Positions 8,188 to 17,200 of a stretch of DNA of 64,000 nt are shown here, piece by piece. The notes beneath the pieces were generated by a model. It had not been told where the DNA came from. It was given only the letters and a program-made list of their open reading frames with translations, and searched no databases. The position numbers and the translations under genes were made by a program. How positions within the stretch are numbered: position 1 is the first letter of the stretch; each line of letters begins with the position of its first letter. This stretch comes from Cryobacterium flavum (GTDB lineage: Bacteria > Actinomycetota > Actinomycetes > Actinomycetales > Microbacteriaceae), in assembly GCF_900103805.1 (NCBI RefSeq), contig NZ_FNIB01000011.1, forward strand, positions 1 through 64,000. The letters run 5' to 3'.

Positions 8188-9837
8188 TCAGCGACGTTTA
8201 TCGCCGCGGGCTGCGCCCTCGACGGACTCCATCTCGACGGACGGGCTGAGGTTCTCCAGCACGATATCCGGGAACTCCCGAGCGACAGCCTGAAACCGCC
8301 ATGGGGTGCTGAACAGGGCCAAGAGCGTGTTGTCGGATCGAGTGAGCACTTCCACCTGGCGCAGCGACCCCAGTCTGCCCGCGCTTGCTCGATCGGTGCG
8401 GCGCGCGACTTGGTAGGGCAACGCCTCCATGCGGATATCAGCACCAAAATCATGCGTCATGCGTTCCTCAACGACGTCGAACTGCATCGGACCCACCGCC
8501 CCGAGTACCGGTGCCTGGTCGCCCCGCAGGTCAGACCGCATGACTTGAATGACCCCCTCATGGTCGAGCTGATCGATTCCGCGACGGAATTGCTTGTGCT
8601 TGCTGGTGTCGGCGGGGCGTACGGCACGAAAATACTCGGGGGCGAACACCGGCAGCGGCGGGTATTCAACGGGTTCGGAATCATAAAGTGAATCGCCCAC
8701 CCGAAGAGAGGCTGCGTTGATCAACCCGACGACGTCGCCGGGCCAGGCCTGCTCCGCCATGGTGCGTTCCCGTCCGAACATCTGTTGCGCATACTTCGTG
8801 GCAAACGGACGGCCGGTCGATGCCTGCGTCACAACCATCCCGCGGTGGAACATGCCCGAACACACCCGCACGAATGCGACGTGGTCACGGTGCGAGGCGT
8901 TCATGCCGGACTGAACCTTGAAGACAAAGCCGGAGAAGTCACCGTTGACGGGCCGTTGTCGACCGGTGATATCTGCCCGGGCCAGAGCGGGCGGAGCGAA
9001 TTCCACGAGAGCGTCCAGCAGCTGGTGAACACCAAAATTGAGGACGGCAGCGCAAAAAAGCACCGGCGTGGTCGTCGCACGAAGAAAAAGTGCCTCGTCG
9101 TGGTCGTGCCCTTCGGCATGGAGCAGTGCTGATTCTTCGGCAGCATTAGTCCAATCCTGGCCGAGTTCCGCGGCAGCGGCCGTCGCCGTGGTACGAGCTT
9201 CAATGGCAGCGGTCGCGCCTCCTGGAGTTCGGGTGAAACGCACAAATCCGGGGGATTGTCGATCCAGAACTCCATGAAACTCGCCGGCGAGCCCGACCGG
9301 CCAGGTGAGCGGTGTGGGCACAAGTCCGGTGCGATCCTGGATCTCGTCCATGAGATCCAACGCGGACTTTCCCGGGCGATCCCATTTATTGATGACCGTG
9401 ATCACAGGCAGGCCGTGTTGTCGGCACACCTCAAACAACTTCATGGTTTGCGGTTCGAGGCCCTTGCTGGCATCGACGAGCATCACAGCGGCATCAACAG
9501 CGGAGAGGACCCGGAAGGTGTCTTCCGAGAAATCGGCGTGACCGGGGGTGTCAACGAGATTGATCACGGTGTCGCGATACTCAAACTGGATAGCGGCGGA
9601 TGTCACGGAAATGCCACGGGCCTGCTCCATGGCCATCCAGTCAGATACGGTGCCTCGCCGGCCTGCTTTACCGTGTACCGCACCCGCCCGATCAATCGCG
9701 TGCGCGTGCAGCAGGAGTGCTTCGGTCAGCGTGGACTTGCCGGCATCCGGGTGAGAAATAACGGCAAAGGTGCGCCGTTTGTGGGCTTGGGCGAGGATGT
9801 CGAGGTTAGAGACGGTGGGGGTGGTTTGATGCGTCAC
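8188..9837 (-). CDS. prfC: Peptide chain release factor 3
   Basis: A 549-residue translational GTPase that recycles RF1/RF2 from the ribosome after peptide release. G-domain motifs are in order: G1 SHPDAGKST near residues 28-36, the switch region RGISVTS, G3 DTPGHADFSED, and G4 NKWDRPG. Domains II and III follow (FKVQSGMNASHRDHVAFVRV and GVIQVMRS). Length and motif order are those of RF3 rather than EF-G, LepA or BipA. The GTG start at 9837 has AGGA six bases upstream. RF3 is patchily present in actinobacteria, so its presence here in a MerR-bounded block is worth noting. It is transcribed from near merR copy 2 and is convergent with rnj. Confidence 0.92.
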   Translation of the reverse strand: MTHQTTPTVSNLDILAQAHKRRTFAVISHPDAGKSTLTEALLLHAHAIDRAGAVHGKAGRRGTVSDWMAMEQARGISVTSAAIQFEYRDTVINLVDTPGHADFSEDTFRVLSAVDAAVMLVDASKGLEPQTMKLFEVCRQHGLPVITVINKWDRPGKSALDLMDEIQDRTGLVPTPLTWPVGLAGEFHGVLDRQSPGFVRFTRTPGGATAAIEARTTATAAAAELGQDWTNAAEESALLHAEGHDHDEALFLRATTTPVLFCAAVLNFGVHQLLDALVEFAPPALARADITGRQRPVNGDFSGFVFKVQSGMNASHRDHVAFVRVCSGMFHRGMVVTQASTGRPFATKYAQQMFGRERTMAEQAWPGDVVGLINAASLRVGDSLYDSEPVEYPPLPVFAPEYFRAVRPADTSKHKQFRRGIDQLDHEGVIQVMRSDLRGDQAPVLGAVGPMQFDVVEERMTHDFGADIRMEALPYQVARRTDRASAGRLGSLRQVEVLTRSDNTLLALFSTPWRFQAVAREFPDIVLENLSPSVEMESVEGAARGDKRR

Positions 9838-9880
9838 GGTGTTCCTGTCTGAGCGTGATCACGAAGTGGGCGTGGTTGAG

Positions 9881-10240
9881 TCACAGACTCCGCAGCAGGT
9901 CGACGAACCCGCTGGCTACGCGAACCTGTTCGCAAAGAGCACGTTCACGCGCTTCGATATCGCTGATCAGGATGGCGAGATCACGCCGGATTGTTGACAC
10001 TCTCCCGTCTGGGTCGGAGTCGACCAGATCCAGTGTCGCCAGAGCATTCTTGATTTCCGGATGGGTGAGCGACAACGCTCGGAGGCTGCGGATGATGCGT
10101 GCCCGGTCGAGGTCGGCCGGGGCATAGAGCCTATAGCCGGAATCGCTGCGCCCTGACGCCTGCAAAATGTGGATCTCGTCGTAGTGCCGCACGGTGCGCT
10201 GGGAAAGTCCAGTCCGTTCGGCAAACTCACCAATAAGCAT
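9881..10240 (-). CDS. MerR family transcriptional regulator (second)
   Basis: A 119-residue regulator. Residues ~1-70 carry the MerR fold (IGEFAERTGLSQRTVRHYDE followed by GYRLYAPADL), and a coiled-coil helix follows with no cysteine-rich effector site. The ATG at 10240 is chosen over a GTG at 10249 because GAGG lies 8 nt before it. It precedes prfC in the same direction with a 43-bp gap, so the two are probably co-transcribed. Its promoter region holds the 20-bp operator-like palindrome at 10280-10299, suggesting autoregulation. The DNA-binding half is close to that of the MerR protein at 3906-4304. Confidence 0.85.
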   Translation of the reverse strand: MLIGEFAERTGLSQRTVRHYDEIHILQASGRSDSGYRLYAPADLDRARIIRSLRALSLTHPEIKNALATLDLVDSDPDGRVSTIRRDLAILISDIEARERALCEQVRVASGFVDLLRSL

Positions 10241-10279
10241 GAATGCCACCTCGTTTCGTACGGGAATAATCGTACATCT

Positions 10280-10299
10280 CTACTCTAACGTAAGAGTAG
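10280..10299. promoter_or_regulatory. Putative MerR-type operator, site E
   Basis: CTACTCT-AACGTA-AGAGTAG: 7-bp perfect arms with a 6-bp centre, 40 bp upstream of the second merR gene. This is the strongest of the five related sites and typical in size for an operator placed in a stretched MerR-type promoter. Confidence 0.6.
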
Positions 10300-10351
10300 A
10301 GTTAGTGGTAATAGACATGAGACATATGACCAACGCAGGCCTGAACCACCC

Positions 10352-10618
10352 GTGGACGCGGGCATGTGGGCTCCGGATCGGCTGCACTTCAACCCATTGG
10401 GTCACCTCACGATTGCACGCAGCGTTCTGAGCACTCTCCGCGTCGAGAACTCATTGCAGCCATCCCAGATCGAACCGTTGCCAATACCGTCCTGGCGGAG
10501 CGCACGAACGAGCGATGTCGCGTGGGCCCGCACCTATCTGATGCCGTGGGTCCTGCGCCGCGCTCGGCACCACTCCTCGGACGATCACATTCTGCCCAAA
10601 CGCCCCGAGGCCAGCCCC
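10352..10618 (+). pseudogene. SGNH/GDSL hydrolase remnant (C-terminal third only)
   Basis: The translated segment contains WAPDRLHFNPLGH, matching the catalytic Asp-x-x-His block near the end of actinobacterial SGNH/GDSL esterases, then a WARTYLMPWVLRRARHHSSDD tail (read here in parts) and PKRPEASPL, also typical of that subfamily's C-terminus. The N-terminal catalytic Ser (GDS) region and the first two thirds are absent, because the DNA just upstream is the merR promoter. It reads on into unrelated sequence after 10618. It is therefore a gene remnant, not a functional esterase. Confidence 0.6.
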
Positions 10619-10658
10619 TTGGACCAGCCTCGGTTCTGCCGCTGCCTGTGTTCGGCGG

Positions 10659-11561
10659 CTACTCGGCGGACTTGACCGCGTGACCGCCGAACTGGTTGCG
10701 CAGTGCGGCGACGGCTTTCATCGCCGGGGAATCTTCCTGGCGAGATTCGAACCGGGCGAAGATTGACGCGCTGATGGCGGGAACGGGCACGGCATTCGCC
10801 AATGCTTCTTCAATGGTCCAGCGGCCCTCGCCGGAATCATCGACGTATCCTTCGATACTGGTCAGGGCCGGATCCTCCTCGAGCGCCTGAACGAGGAGCT
10901 CGAGCAGCCAGGACCGAACAACAGCGCCGCGCTGCCAGGCCTTGAACGTTCCGGGAACATTCTTGACGATGTCCTCGCGCTTGGCGAGTAGCTCGTATCC
11001 CTCGGCGTAGGCCTGCATGAGGGCGTATTCGATGCCGTTATGCACCATTTTGGCGTAGTGACCGGCACCGACCTCGCCGGCGTGTACGAAGCTTTCCTCG
11101 CGCGGTCCGGCCGGACGCAGGGCGTCGAATACCGGCATGAGCCGGTCAACGGATGCCTGGCTACCACCGACCATAAGCACAAAGCCGTTCTCCTGGCCTC
11201 AGACTCCGCCGGAGACACCGGCGTCGATGTAGTCGATTCCCTTTTCAGCGAGGAGGGCCGCGTGCACGAAGTCGTCGCTGAAACGGGAATTACCGCCGTC
11301 AATGACCAAATCACCGGTGCCCAAGAGCTCGCCGACCTCAGTAATGACGGCCTTCGTGATGGCGCCGGAAGGAACCATCACCCAGACGGCCTTGGGCGAT
11401 GGGAGGGCATCGACGAGGTCTTGCAGGGTCGCGACGTCGGTGACGTCGGCGTTGCGGTCGTAACCGGTGACCTCCACGCCGTTTTCGCGGAGGCGGGTGC
11501 GCATGCTGGCGCCCATTTTTCCGAGGCCGATGAGGCCGATGTGCATGTTCATGGTGCTCAT
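10659..11561 (-). pseudogene. 6-phosphogluconate dehydrogenase (decarboxylating, YqeC-type) interrupted by one in-frame TGA
   Basis: Two in-frame pieces together make a full ~300-residue short-form 6-phosphogluconate dehydrogenase. This enzyme would convert 6-phosphogluconate to ribulose 5-phosphate with NAD(P) reduction. The N-terminal piece has the Rossmann motif IGLIGLGKMG and VIDGGNSRFSDD; it stops after DAGVSGGV at a TGA (11199-11201). The C-terminal piece resumes at once with GQENGFVLMVGG and includes the catalytic GAGHYAKMVHNGIEY. The expected residue at the stop is Trp, so a single TGG-to-TGA change explains it. Either the gene is inactive, the stop is read through, or it is a sequencing error. 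The ATG at 11561 is the likely start. The same frame stays open upstream to 12029. Confidence 0.85.
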
Positions 11562-12081
11562 TTCAGTCGTGTCCTGTTGGGCCGAGATAGCTTGAGGTGT
11601 GCTCATCAAACGTACGCATAAAGATCGACGCCGTCGGGGATTCGGGTGTATTCGTTGTGCTCCAACACCACTGAGCCAGGCTACGCTTCCGTCCCCGGCT
11701 GTGGTGAGTGCAGTGAGAACGGTACGTTCGCCGGAATTGGACGCAAGCTCGTGGCGACCGCGCAGAAGAATCCTTTCGTTTAAGCCAAGGCACCGAACCG
11801 CAGGGTTACGAGATGCTGCGTTCAGCAAGTCCGCAACGCCAAAAGTTCCATCGAGTGTGAGCCCGAACATTTCAAGATCTTGGCCAAAATAGGCGCGGAC
11901 CGTCGGCAACACCGTCTGCGGGAAGTCTTTGCGCAGCACTGCCCCGATAACGACAATTGGGCGGTGCATTTGCCGGCAACGGCATGCTGTCATGGGCGGG
12001 GGTATGTTGGGTGGTGATGCAAGCGGCATCCGAGCTGGTCGAGGTACCGCCGGTTTGGACCGCTCATCATGAGGAGATTCA
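11562..12081. other. Intergenic stretch without an assignable gene
   Basis: About 520 bp. On the minus strand one frame is open and continuous with the gnd start, encoding a segment with DLEMFGLTLDGTFGVADLLN that I cannot assign to a family. Both strands have competing open frames typical of GC-rich shadow reading. I see no convincing ribosome site, promoter or RNA gene; it may be decayed coding DNA. Confidence 0.4.
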
Positions 12082-12324
12082 ATGTCGCATCAGGGTCATA
12101 TACCGTGCGCAACGGGAGATCTCGAGATCCGCAGCCTATCCGATCATGAATGGCGTGTGGGTGATCGACGCTGCCACGAAAGGTCGCCCGAGAAGGTGCT
12201 GGGTTACATCGAGAAACGTGGTTCCGCTTATGAAGTCATGAACATAGAGACACCGCGACGACATGTCATGTTCGATCATTTCGAGTCAGCGGTCGCCTCA
12301 TTTGCTTCAGTCTTCTCGACTTAG
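12082..12324 (+). CDS. Small conserved-type actinobacterial protein, unknown function
   Basis: An 80-residue protein with a strong GAGGAG four bases before the ATG. The sequence has LSDHEWRVGDRR and LGYIEKRGSAYEVM, resembling small conserved proteins I recall from Microbacteriaceae that lack an assigned function. No membrane segment, signal peptide or metal site is present. It stands alone between the gnd pseudogene and a long gene-free stretch, and may be an isolated survivor of a decayed region. Confidence 0.6.
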   Translation: MSHQGHIPCATGDLEIRSLSDHEWRVGDRRCHERSPEKVLGYIEKRGSAYEVMNIETPRRHVMFDHFESAVASFASVFST

Positions 12325-13047
12325 ATTTTATTCATGGCCTCGATGCCAACTTGCCGATTCGCTCAGCTTCGGAGCGCGGTACCAACATGTCGACACTGCG
12401 ACGCTCAGATGGAGCCGGAGCGCCTCAGCGCACCCTTCTTGACGCTAAGCAGCAGCCGTGTCAGAACACTTTCTTCGGCGAATTCTGCACCGAATACATT
12501 GCTTGTTGACATAACCATTAGTATCGACCGCAGCGCCCTGTGGGGACGCGTGAGGGTGATGAACTGAGGGGCTTTCTGATGGACCCAGCTTTGTTGTTGT
12601 GGATGACAACACACGTGTGGGGCTCGAACGGTTTAGAGCCGTCGACTGATCCCGCTGAACGTTTCCGTCGAGGGTACTTCGCTGGAGGATACACCGGTGC
12701 CGCGTAACGGCTGCGACGCTGGCAAGGTAACGCGTGACGCTTCGCAAGCGTGCCCACGATTTGCCCACACTTGAAAAAACTTTGAGTGAATCTGGATGCC
12801 TCATTGTGACTCAAAAACGTTGAATCCACGCGGCTCTTGACGCCATCGATGACACCGCGCGGACGGTTATTGGAGTTCGAATCCCTCCAGGGGCACCACG
12901 GGAACACTGCAAGAACCGCGTGATCACGGGACCCCCCCCGTTAGGTGGTGCTTTGCCGTGATGCCCACATGAGCGCACACATGGTAAATATCGCTCCCGC
13001 TGTTGCTGCTGGGAGAGGTGCCCTGGCGTTCATGGAACGATGGTTGC
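12325..13047. other. Gene-poor region with mobile-element scar
   Basis: About 720 bp with no convincing gene. Short open frames on both strands have no recognisable domains. The sequence contains a tRNA 3'-end-like fragment (12871-12898) and, at 12750-12775, the repeated word TTTGCCCAC on the same side. Such fragments are typical of DNA beside an integrated element, but no integrase gene remains. Confidence 0.45.
12871..12898 (+). other. tRNA 3'-end-like fragment, possible attachment-site scar
   Basis: The block has a T-loop TTCGAAT at 12876-12882, an acceptor-like CAGGGGC, discriminator A and encoded CCA at 12896-12898. The T-stem halves (TGGAG and CCCTC) pair poorly, and the ~45 bp upstream do not fold into D or anticodon arms, so no complete tRNA is present. 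It is best read as the duplicated tRNA end left by a former integrating element. The matching intact tRNA is not in this window. Confidence 0.4.
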
Positions 13048-13452
13048 ATGGCAGCTGGCGTGCATCACATCGAGATTTGGGTCGTTGACTTGGACAGCGC
13101 CCGACATTCGTGGGGCTGGCTGCTGGTAGCTCTTGGTTGGTCCGTCGACCAGGAATGGAGCATGGGCATCTCCTGGCGATGCGGCGAGGTGTACATCGTG
13201 GTCACGCGACCGCCTGCCATCTCTGGCCGGGAGCATGACCGGCGACTTCCTGGACTGAATCACATTGCCCTTCATGGAGGGAGCACAGCTGATATTGACC
13301 GCATCGTTGGTCAGGCATCAGCCCACGGATGGAATGCGCTGTACGGCGATCGGTACCCCTACGCGGGAGGCCCCGACCACTACGCCGCGTATCTCGAAAA
13401 TGAAGCCGGTTTCAAAGTTGAAGTCGTCGCGTCAACGCCGCGTAGCGGCTGA
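13048..13452 (+). CDS. VOC (glyoxalase/bleomycin-resistance) superfamily protein
   Basis: A 134-residue single-domain vicinal-oxygen-chelate protein. It opens with GVHHIEIWVVDLDSA, has a central GLNHIALHG strand and ends with YAAYLENEAGFKVEVVA, giving His, His and Glu at the usual metal-binding positions of the beta-alpha-beta-beta-beta fold. The reaction is unknown; such proteins include glyoxalases, dioxygenases and drug-binding proteins. The ATG at 13048 has only a weak ribosome site; a TTG at 13003 is an alternative. It lies alone in a region of pseudogenes. Confidence 0.75.
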   Translation: MAAGVHHIEIWVVDLDSARHSWGWLLVALGWSVDQEWSMGISWRCGEVYIVVTRPPAISGREHDRRLPGLNHIALHGGSTADIDRIVGQASAHGWNALYGDRYPYAGGPDHYAAYLENEAGFKVEVVASTPRSG

Positions 13453-13574
13453 GACGTGCTGTACGGTTGGCCGTTTCTGCGGTGCGCTTGGGTCGGGCAT
13501 CCGTTTGGAATATCGTGCCGAAATCGAGCAGGAGATCAAGGACCGCAGGGGCCGGCCGGGCACCGATCTCGGGG

Positions 13575-13730
13575 TCAGGAATCCACGGGGCGTTGCACCG
13601 TGATCGGTGAAGTCTCCGGATCGGCAACGGCAGCGCTGGCGTCCTGCGCAACGTGATGCAGCTCGTCGTAGAGATGAACGGCCGACTCTTCTTTCAGGCG
13701 CTCCCACGTGGAGTTCGATACATGCTTCAT
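13575..13730 (-). CDS. Possible small protein (51 aa), unknown
   Basis: A short minus-strand frame starting ATG at 13730, with GGAGC eight bases upstream. The protein begins MKHVSNSTWERLKEE and contains LYDELHHVAQDAS, so it is largely helical and ends in a polar tail. It could be a small helical regulatory or antitoxin-like protein, but no family match is recognised. It lies just downstream of the phosphoesterase remnant and may be chance. Confidence 0.3.
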   Translation of the reverse strand: MKHVSNSTWERLKEESAVHLYDELHHVAQDASAAVADPETSPITVQRPVDS

Positions 13731-13761
13731 GGTTCAGCGCTCCGTTCGTCCCCCGACGGGA

Positions 13762-14127
13762 TCAACGCTTATTATCCTCGCCCGCCAACGGGAATTGAGC
13801 CGGGAGAAGACACTCAATGCCCCGGGAAGACACCCCGAACGGCCGCGAACATGGGCGTACGCCGTCCGACAGACTGGGGAGTGCCAGATAATTCGGCTGC
13901 GATGGATGCGTGACCCCGTGCGAATTCGTCATCACCGCCGACTTGGCCCGCAGGCTCGTGAGATAGGGCTCATTGGCGACCTGGCTGTACGAGTGGTTCT
14001 CGAGCACAACGATCACGACGTGAGCGGGTCGCGGCGGAGTCATGGCGAACGCCGCCTCCGGCTGGCCAGCCCAGAGTCCAACGCACAGCAATGCCAGCAG
14101 GGCAGCGGATGCGAAAACTCGTTTCAT
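13762..14127 (-). pseudogene. Secreted phosphoesterase (acid phosphatase-like), truncated
   Basis: The start at 14127 has GAGGAG upstream. Residues 1-29 are a clear Sec signal peptide (MKRVFASAALLALLCVGLWA then an AFA cleavage region). The mature part has HVVIVVLENHSYSQV and THPSQPNYLAL, the N-terminal metal-site blocks of the phosphoesterase/alkaline-phosphatase-like family. After residue ~90 the family sequence is lost and the frame stops at 121 residues, against ~250-300 for the family. The C-terminal half is not found downstream, so the gene is truncated and probably inactive. Confidence 0.65.
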
Positions 14128-14260
14128 GAAAACTCCTCACGCAAATACTATTCCCGGGCTGAGCGGAGAGCGCCGCACAGTTCACCCGTCCGTTACCCGC
14201 GAGTTCTAGACTGATACTTTCGCGGCGTGCCGTACTGCCACGACCTGAACGAGGAGGCGT

Positions 14261-17200
14261 GTGAGCGAGCACCAGCACAGCCCAGCGGGCGCCAGCGGGC
14301 ACTCCCAGTCGGTGCTCGCGGCAGGCCACCGGGCCAAGCCGGCCCGCACCCTGGCCGACATTCTTGCGGTAACCGCAGCGCAGCATCCGGATGCTTTAGC
14401 GCTGGAAGACGCGGCCGGCACGATCAGCTACCGCGGCCTGCTGCGGCGGGTGCAGGCCCAAGCCAACGCGCTGAGCCTGGCCGGCGTGCGACGCGGCGAC
14501 ACCGTGGGCATTCGCATCCCCTCGGGCACCCGTGACCTGTACGTGTCCATTCTGGCGACTCTGTTCGTGGGTGCCGCCTACGTTCCGGTCGATGCCGACG
14601 ACCCCGAAGAACGCGCCCGGCTGGTCTTCGCCGAGGCACACGTGGTCGGCATCATCGGCGAGAGCAGTGTGTTCGCGCCGCGTGACGGCCTCGACCTGCA
14701 GTCCCTGCGCGCTCGCCGCGTCGAACCGCAGGAGGATCCCGCGCTGGTGTTTCCGACCGCGAATATTCCCTCGCCCGACGATGATGCCTGGGTCATCTTC
14801 ACCTCCGGCTCGACCGGCGTGCCCAAGGGCGTCGCCGTCACCCATCGCTCGGCGGCCGCCTTCGTCGATGCCGAGGCCGGCTTGTTCCTGCGATCTGAAC
14901 CGATCGGCCCCGCAGACCGGGTGCTCGCCGGACTCTCGGTGGCCTTTGACGCGAGCTGCGAAGAGATGTGGCTGGCCTGGCGAAACGGCGCCTGCCTCGT
15001 GCCGGCCCCGCGCTCCCTCGTGCGCAGCGGCGCCGACCTTGGCCCCTGGCTGATCACGCACGGCATCACCGTGGTGTCGACCGTGCCGACCCTCGCCGCC
15101 CTATGGCCGGAAGAATCGCTCGAAGCCGTGCGCTTGCTCATCTTCGGCGGCGAAGCCTGCCCGCCCGAACTGGTCGCCCGCATTGCCACCCGCGGCCGCG
15201 AAGTCTGGAACACGTACGGCCCGACTGAGGCCACCGTCGTCGCCTGCGGCGCCCTCGTCGACGGCGTTGGCGAGATGCGTATCGGCCTGCCGCTCGACGG
15301 CTGGGACCTCGCCGTCGTCGACGCGCGCGGCGAGCGGGTTTTAGAGGGTGAGATCGGCGAGCTCATTATCGGCGGCGTCGGCCTGGCCCGCTACCTCGAC
15401 GCGGCCAAAGACGCCGAGAAATATGCGCCGCACCCTCAGCTCGGCTGGGCGCGCGCCTACCGTAGCGGCGACCTCGTGCGCTTCGACCGCGCCGGCCTGG
15501 TGTTCGCTGGGCGCGCCGACGACCAGGTGAAACTCGGCGGCCGACGCATTGAACTCGGCGAAGTGGATGCCGCCCTCAACGCCCTGGACGGGGTGGCCGG
15601 CGGCGCCGCCGTGGTGCAGATCACCCCGGCCGGCAATCACGTCCTCGTCGGGTATATCGCGCTCACCAGCGCGAACGCTCCGCTCGACCGGAAGGCCGCT
15701 CTAACCCGGCTGCGCGAGGAACTGCCCGCCGCGCTCGTGCCACTTCTCGCCGTGGTCGACGCGCTGCCCACCCGCACCTCGGGCAAAGTTGACCGGGCGG
15801 CGCTGCCGTGGCCGCTGCCGGCCTCGGACGACGACGCGGCCGCGCTGTCACCGACGGCGGCGTGGCTGGCCGAGGCGTGGGCATCCATTTTGGGGGTGCC
15901 GGTGACCGGGCCCGACGACGACTTCTTCGCCCAGGGCGGCGGCTCACTCTCGGCCGCCCAGTTCGTGTCGGCCGTACGCGCCCGCCATCCTGAAACCACC
16001 GTCGCCGACCTCTACGACCACCCGCGCATCGGCTCGCTCGCCGACGAACTCGATGCCCGCACCCCCGTCACACCCCCGGTGCTGCGGAACGTTTTGCCGA
16101 CGCCGGCCCGCAGCCAGCTGGCCCAGACGGTGCTCGGCATTCCGCTGCACGTGTTGAGTGGCGCGCGCTGGCTGGTCTATCTGGCCATTGCCAACAACCT
16201 GCTGAGCCTGAACGGTGCCAGCTTTGCTCCGACGCTGTCGTGGTGGTGGGTGGCCCTCGGGTTTGCGCTGTTCGTCACCCCGCCTGGCAAGATGCTCATC
16301 GCCGTGATTGCCGCACGGCTGCTGCTGCACGACGTCATGCCGGGCAACTACCCGCGGGGCGGGTCGGTGCACCTGCGGCTCTGGCTGGCCGAGCAGATCG
16401 CGCTGCTCGTCGACGCCGCAAGCCTGGCCGGCGCGCCCTGGATCAGCTACTACGCCAGAGCACTTGGCGCAGAGATCGGCCCCGACGTCGATCTGCACTC
16501 GCTGCCGCCGGTGACCGGACTGATGACCATCGGTGCCCAGGCTTCGATCGAACCCGAAGTCGACCTGGCCGGGCATTGGATCGACGGTGACGTGCTGCGC
16601 ATCGGCCACCTGCACGTCGGCGCAGATGCTCGCATCGGCTCCCGCAGTACCCTGCTCGGTGGCGCCCACGTAGGTAACGGCGCCGAGATCGACCCGGGCG
16701 CCGCCGTCTCGTCGCGGGTGCCGGCGGGGGAGCGCTGGGCCGGTTCCCCGGCGCGTCGGGTGGGCTCAGCTCGCCGCCCGTGGCCGGCCGAACGACCGCC
16801 GCGGGCCAGTCGCTGGCTCGGCGCCTTCGCGGCCGGGTCGGTCGCGATGATCGCGATCCCCACGGTCGCCCTCGTACTCGGCGCGCTCATCGTGGGTGCC
16901 GTCGTCGGTCACGCGGACAGTCTCGCCGTGGCCGTGTTGCGCGCCGCCCTGATCATGCCGGTCGCCGTCATCGCGGGCGGTCTCGTCTACGCGCTGCTCG
17001 TGATCGGCTTCGTGCGCGTCCTCGGCGTGGGCCTGCGCGAGGGCTACTACCCGGTGCGCAGCCGCATCGGCTGGCAGGTCTGGATGACCGAACGCATCCT
17101 CGATGGCGCCCGCACCGTGCTGTTTCCGGTCTATGCGAGCCTGCTCACCCCCACCTGGCTGCGCCTGCTCGGCGCCAAAGTAGGAGCGGACGTCGAGGCA

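Noticed and set aside
12518..12907. Minus-strand frame with a PWRDSN start, resembling an integrase-associated protein
   Set aside because: The N-terminal part is translation of the tRNA-end fragment and its surroundings; no integrase catalytic residues are present, so I recorded only the tRNA-like scar.
13264..13913. Short plus-strand frames between the VOC gene and the phosphoesterase remnant
   Set aside because: They have no ribosome sites, no recognised domains and overlap other frames; only the 51-residue minus-strand frame was kept, at low confidence.
14227..15230. Alternative plus-strand frames in the adenylation domain
   Set aside because: They overlap the intact synthetase gene in other frames, are Arg/Pro/Ala-rich and have no family features.
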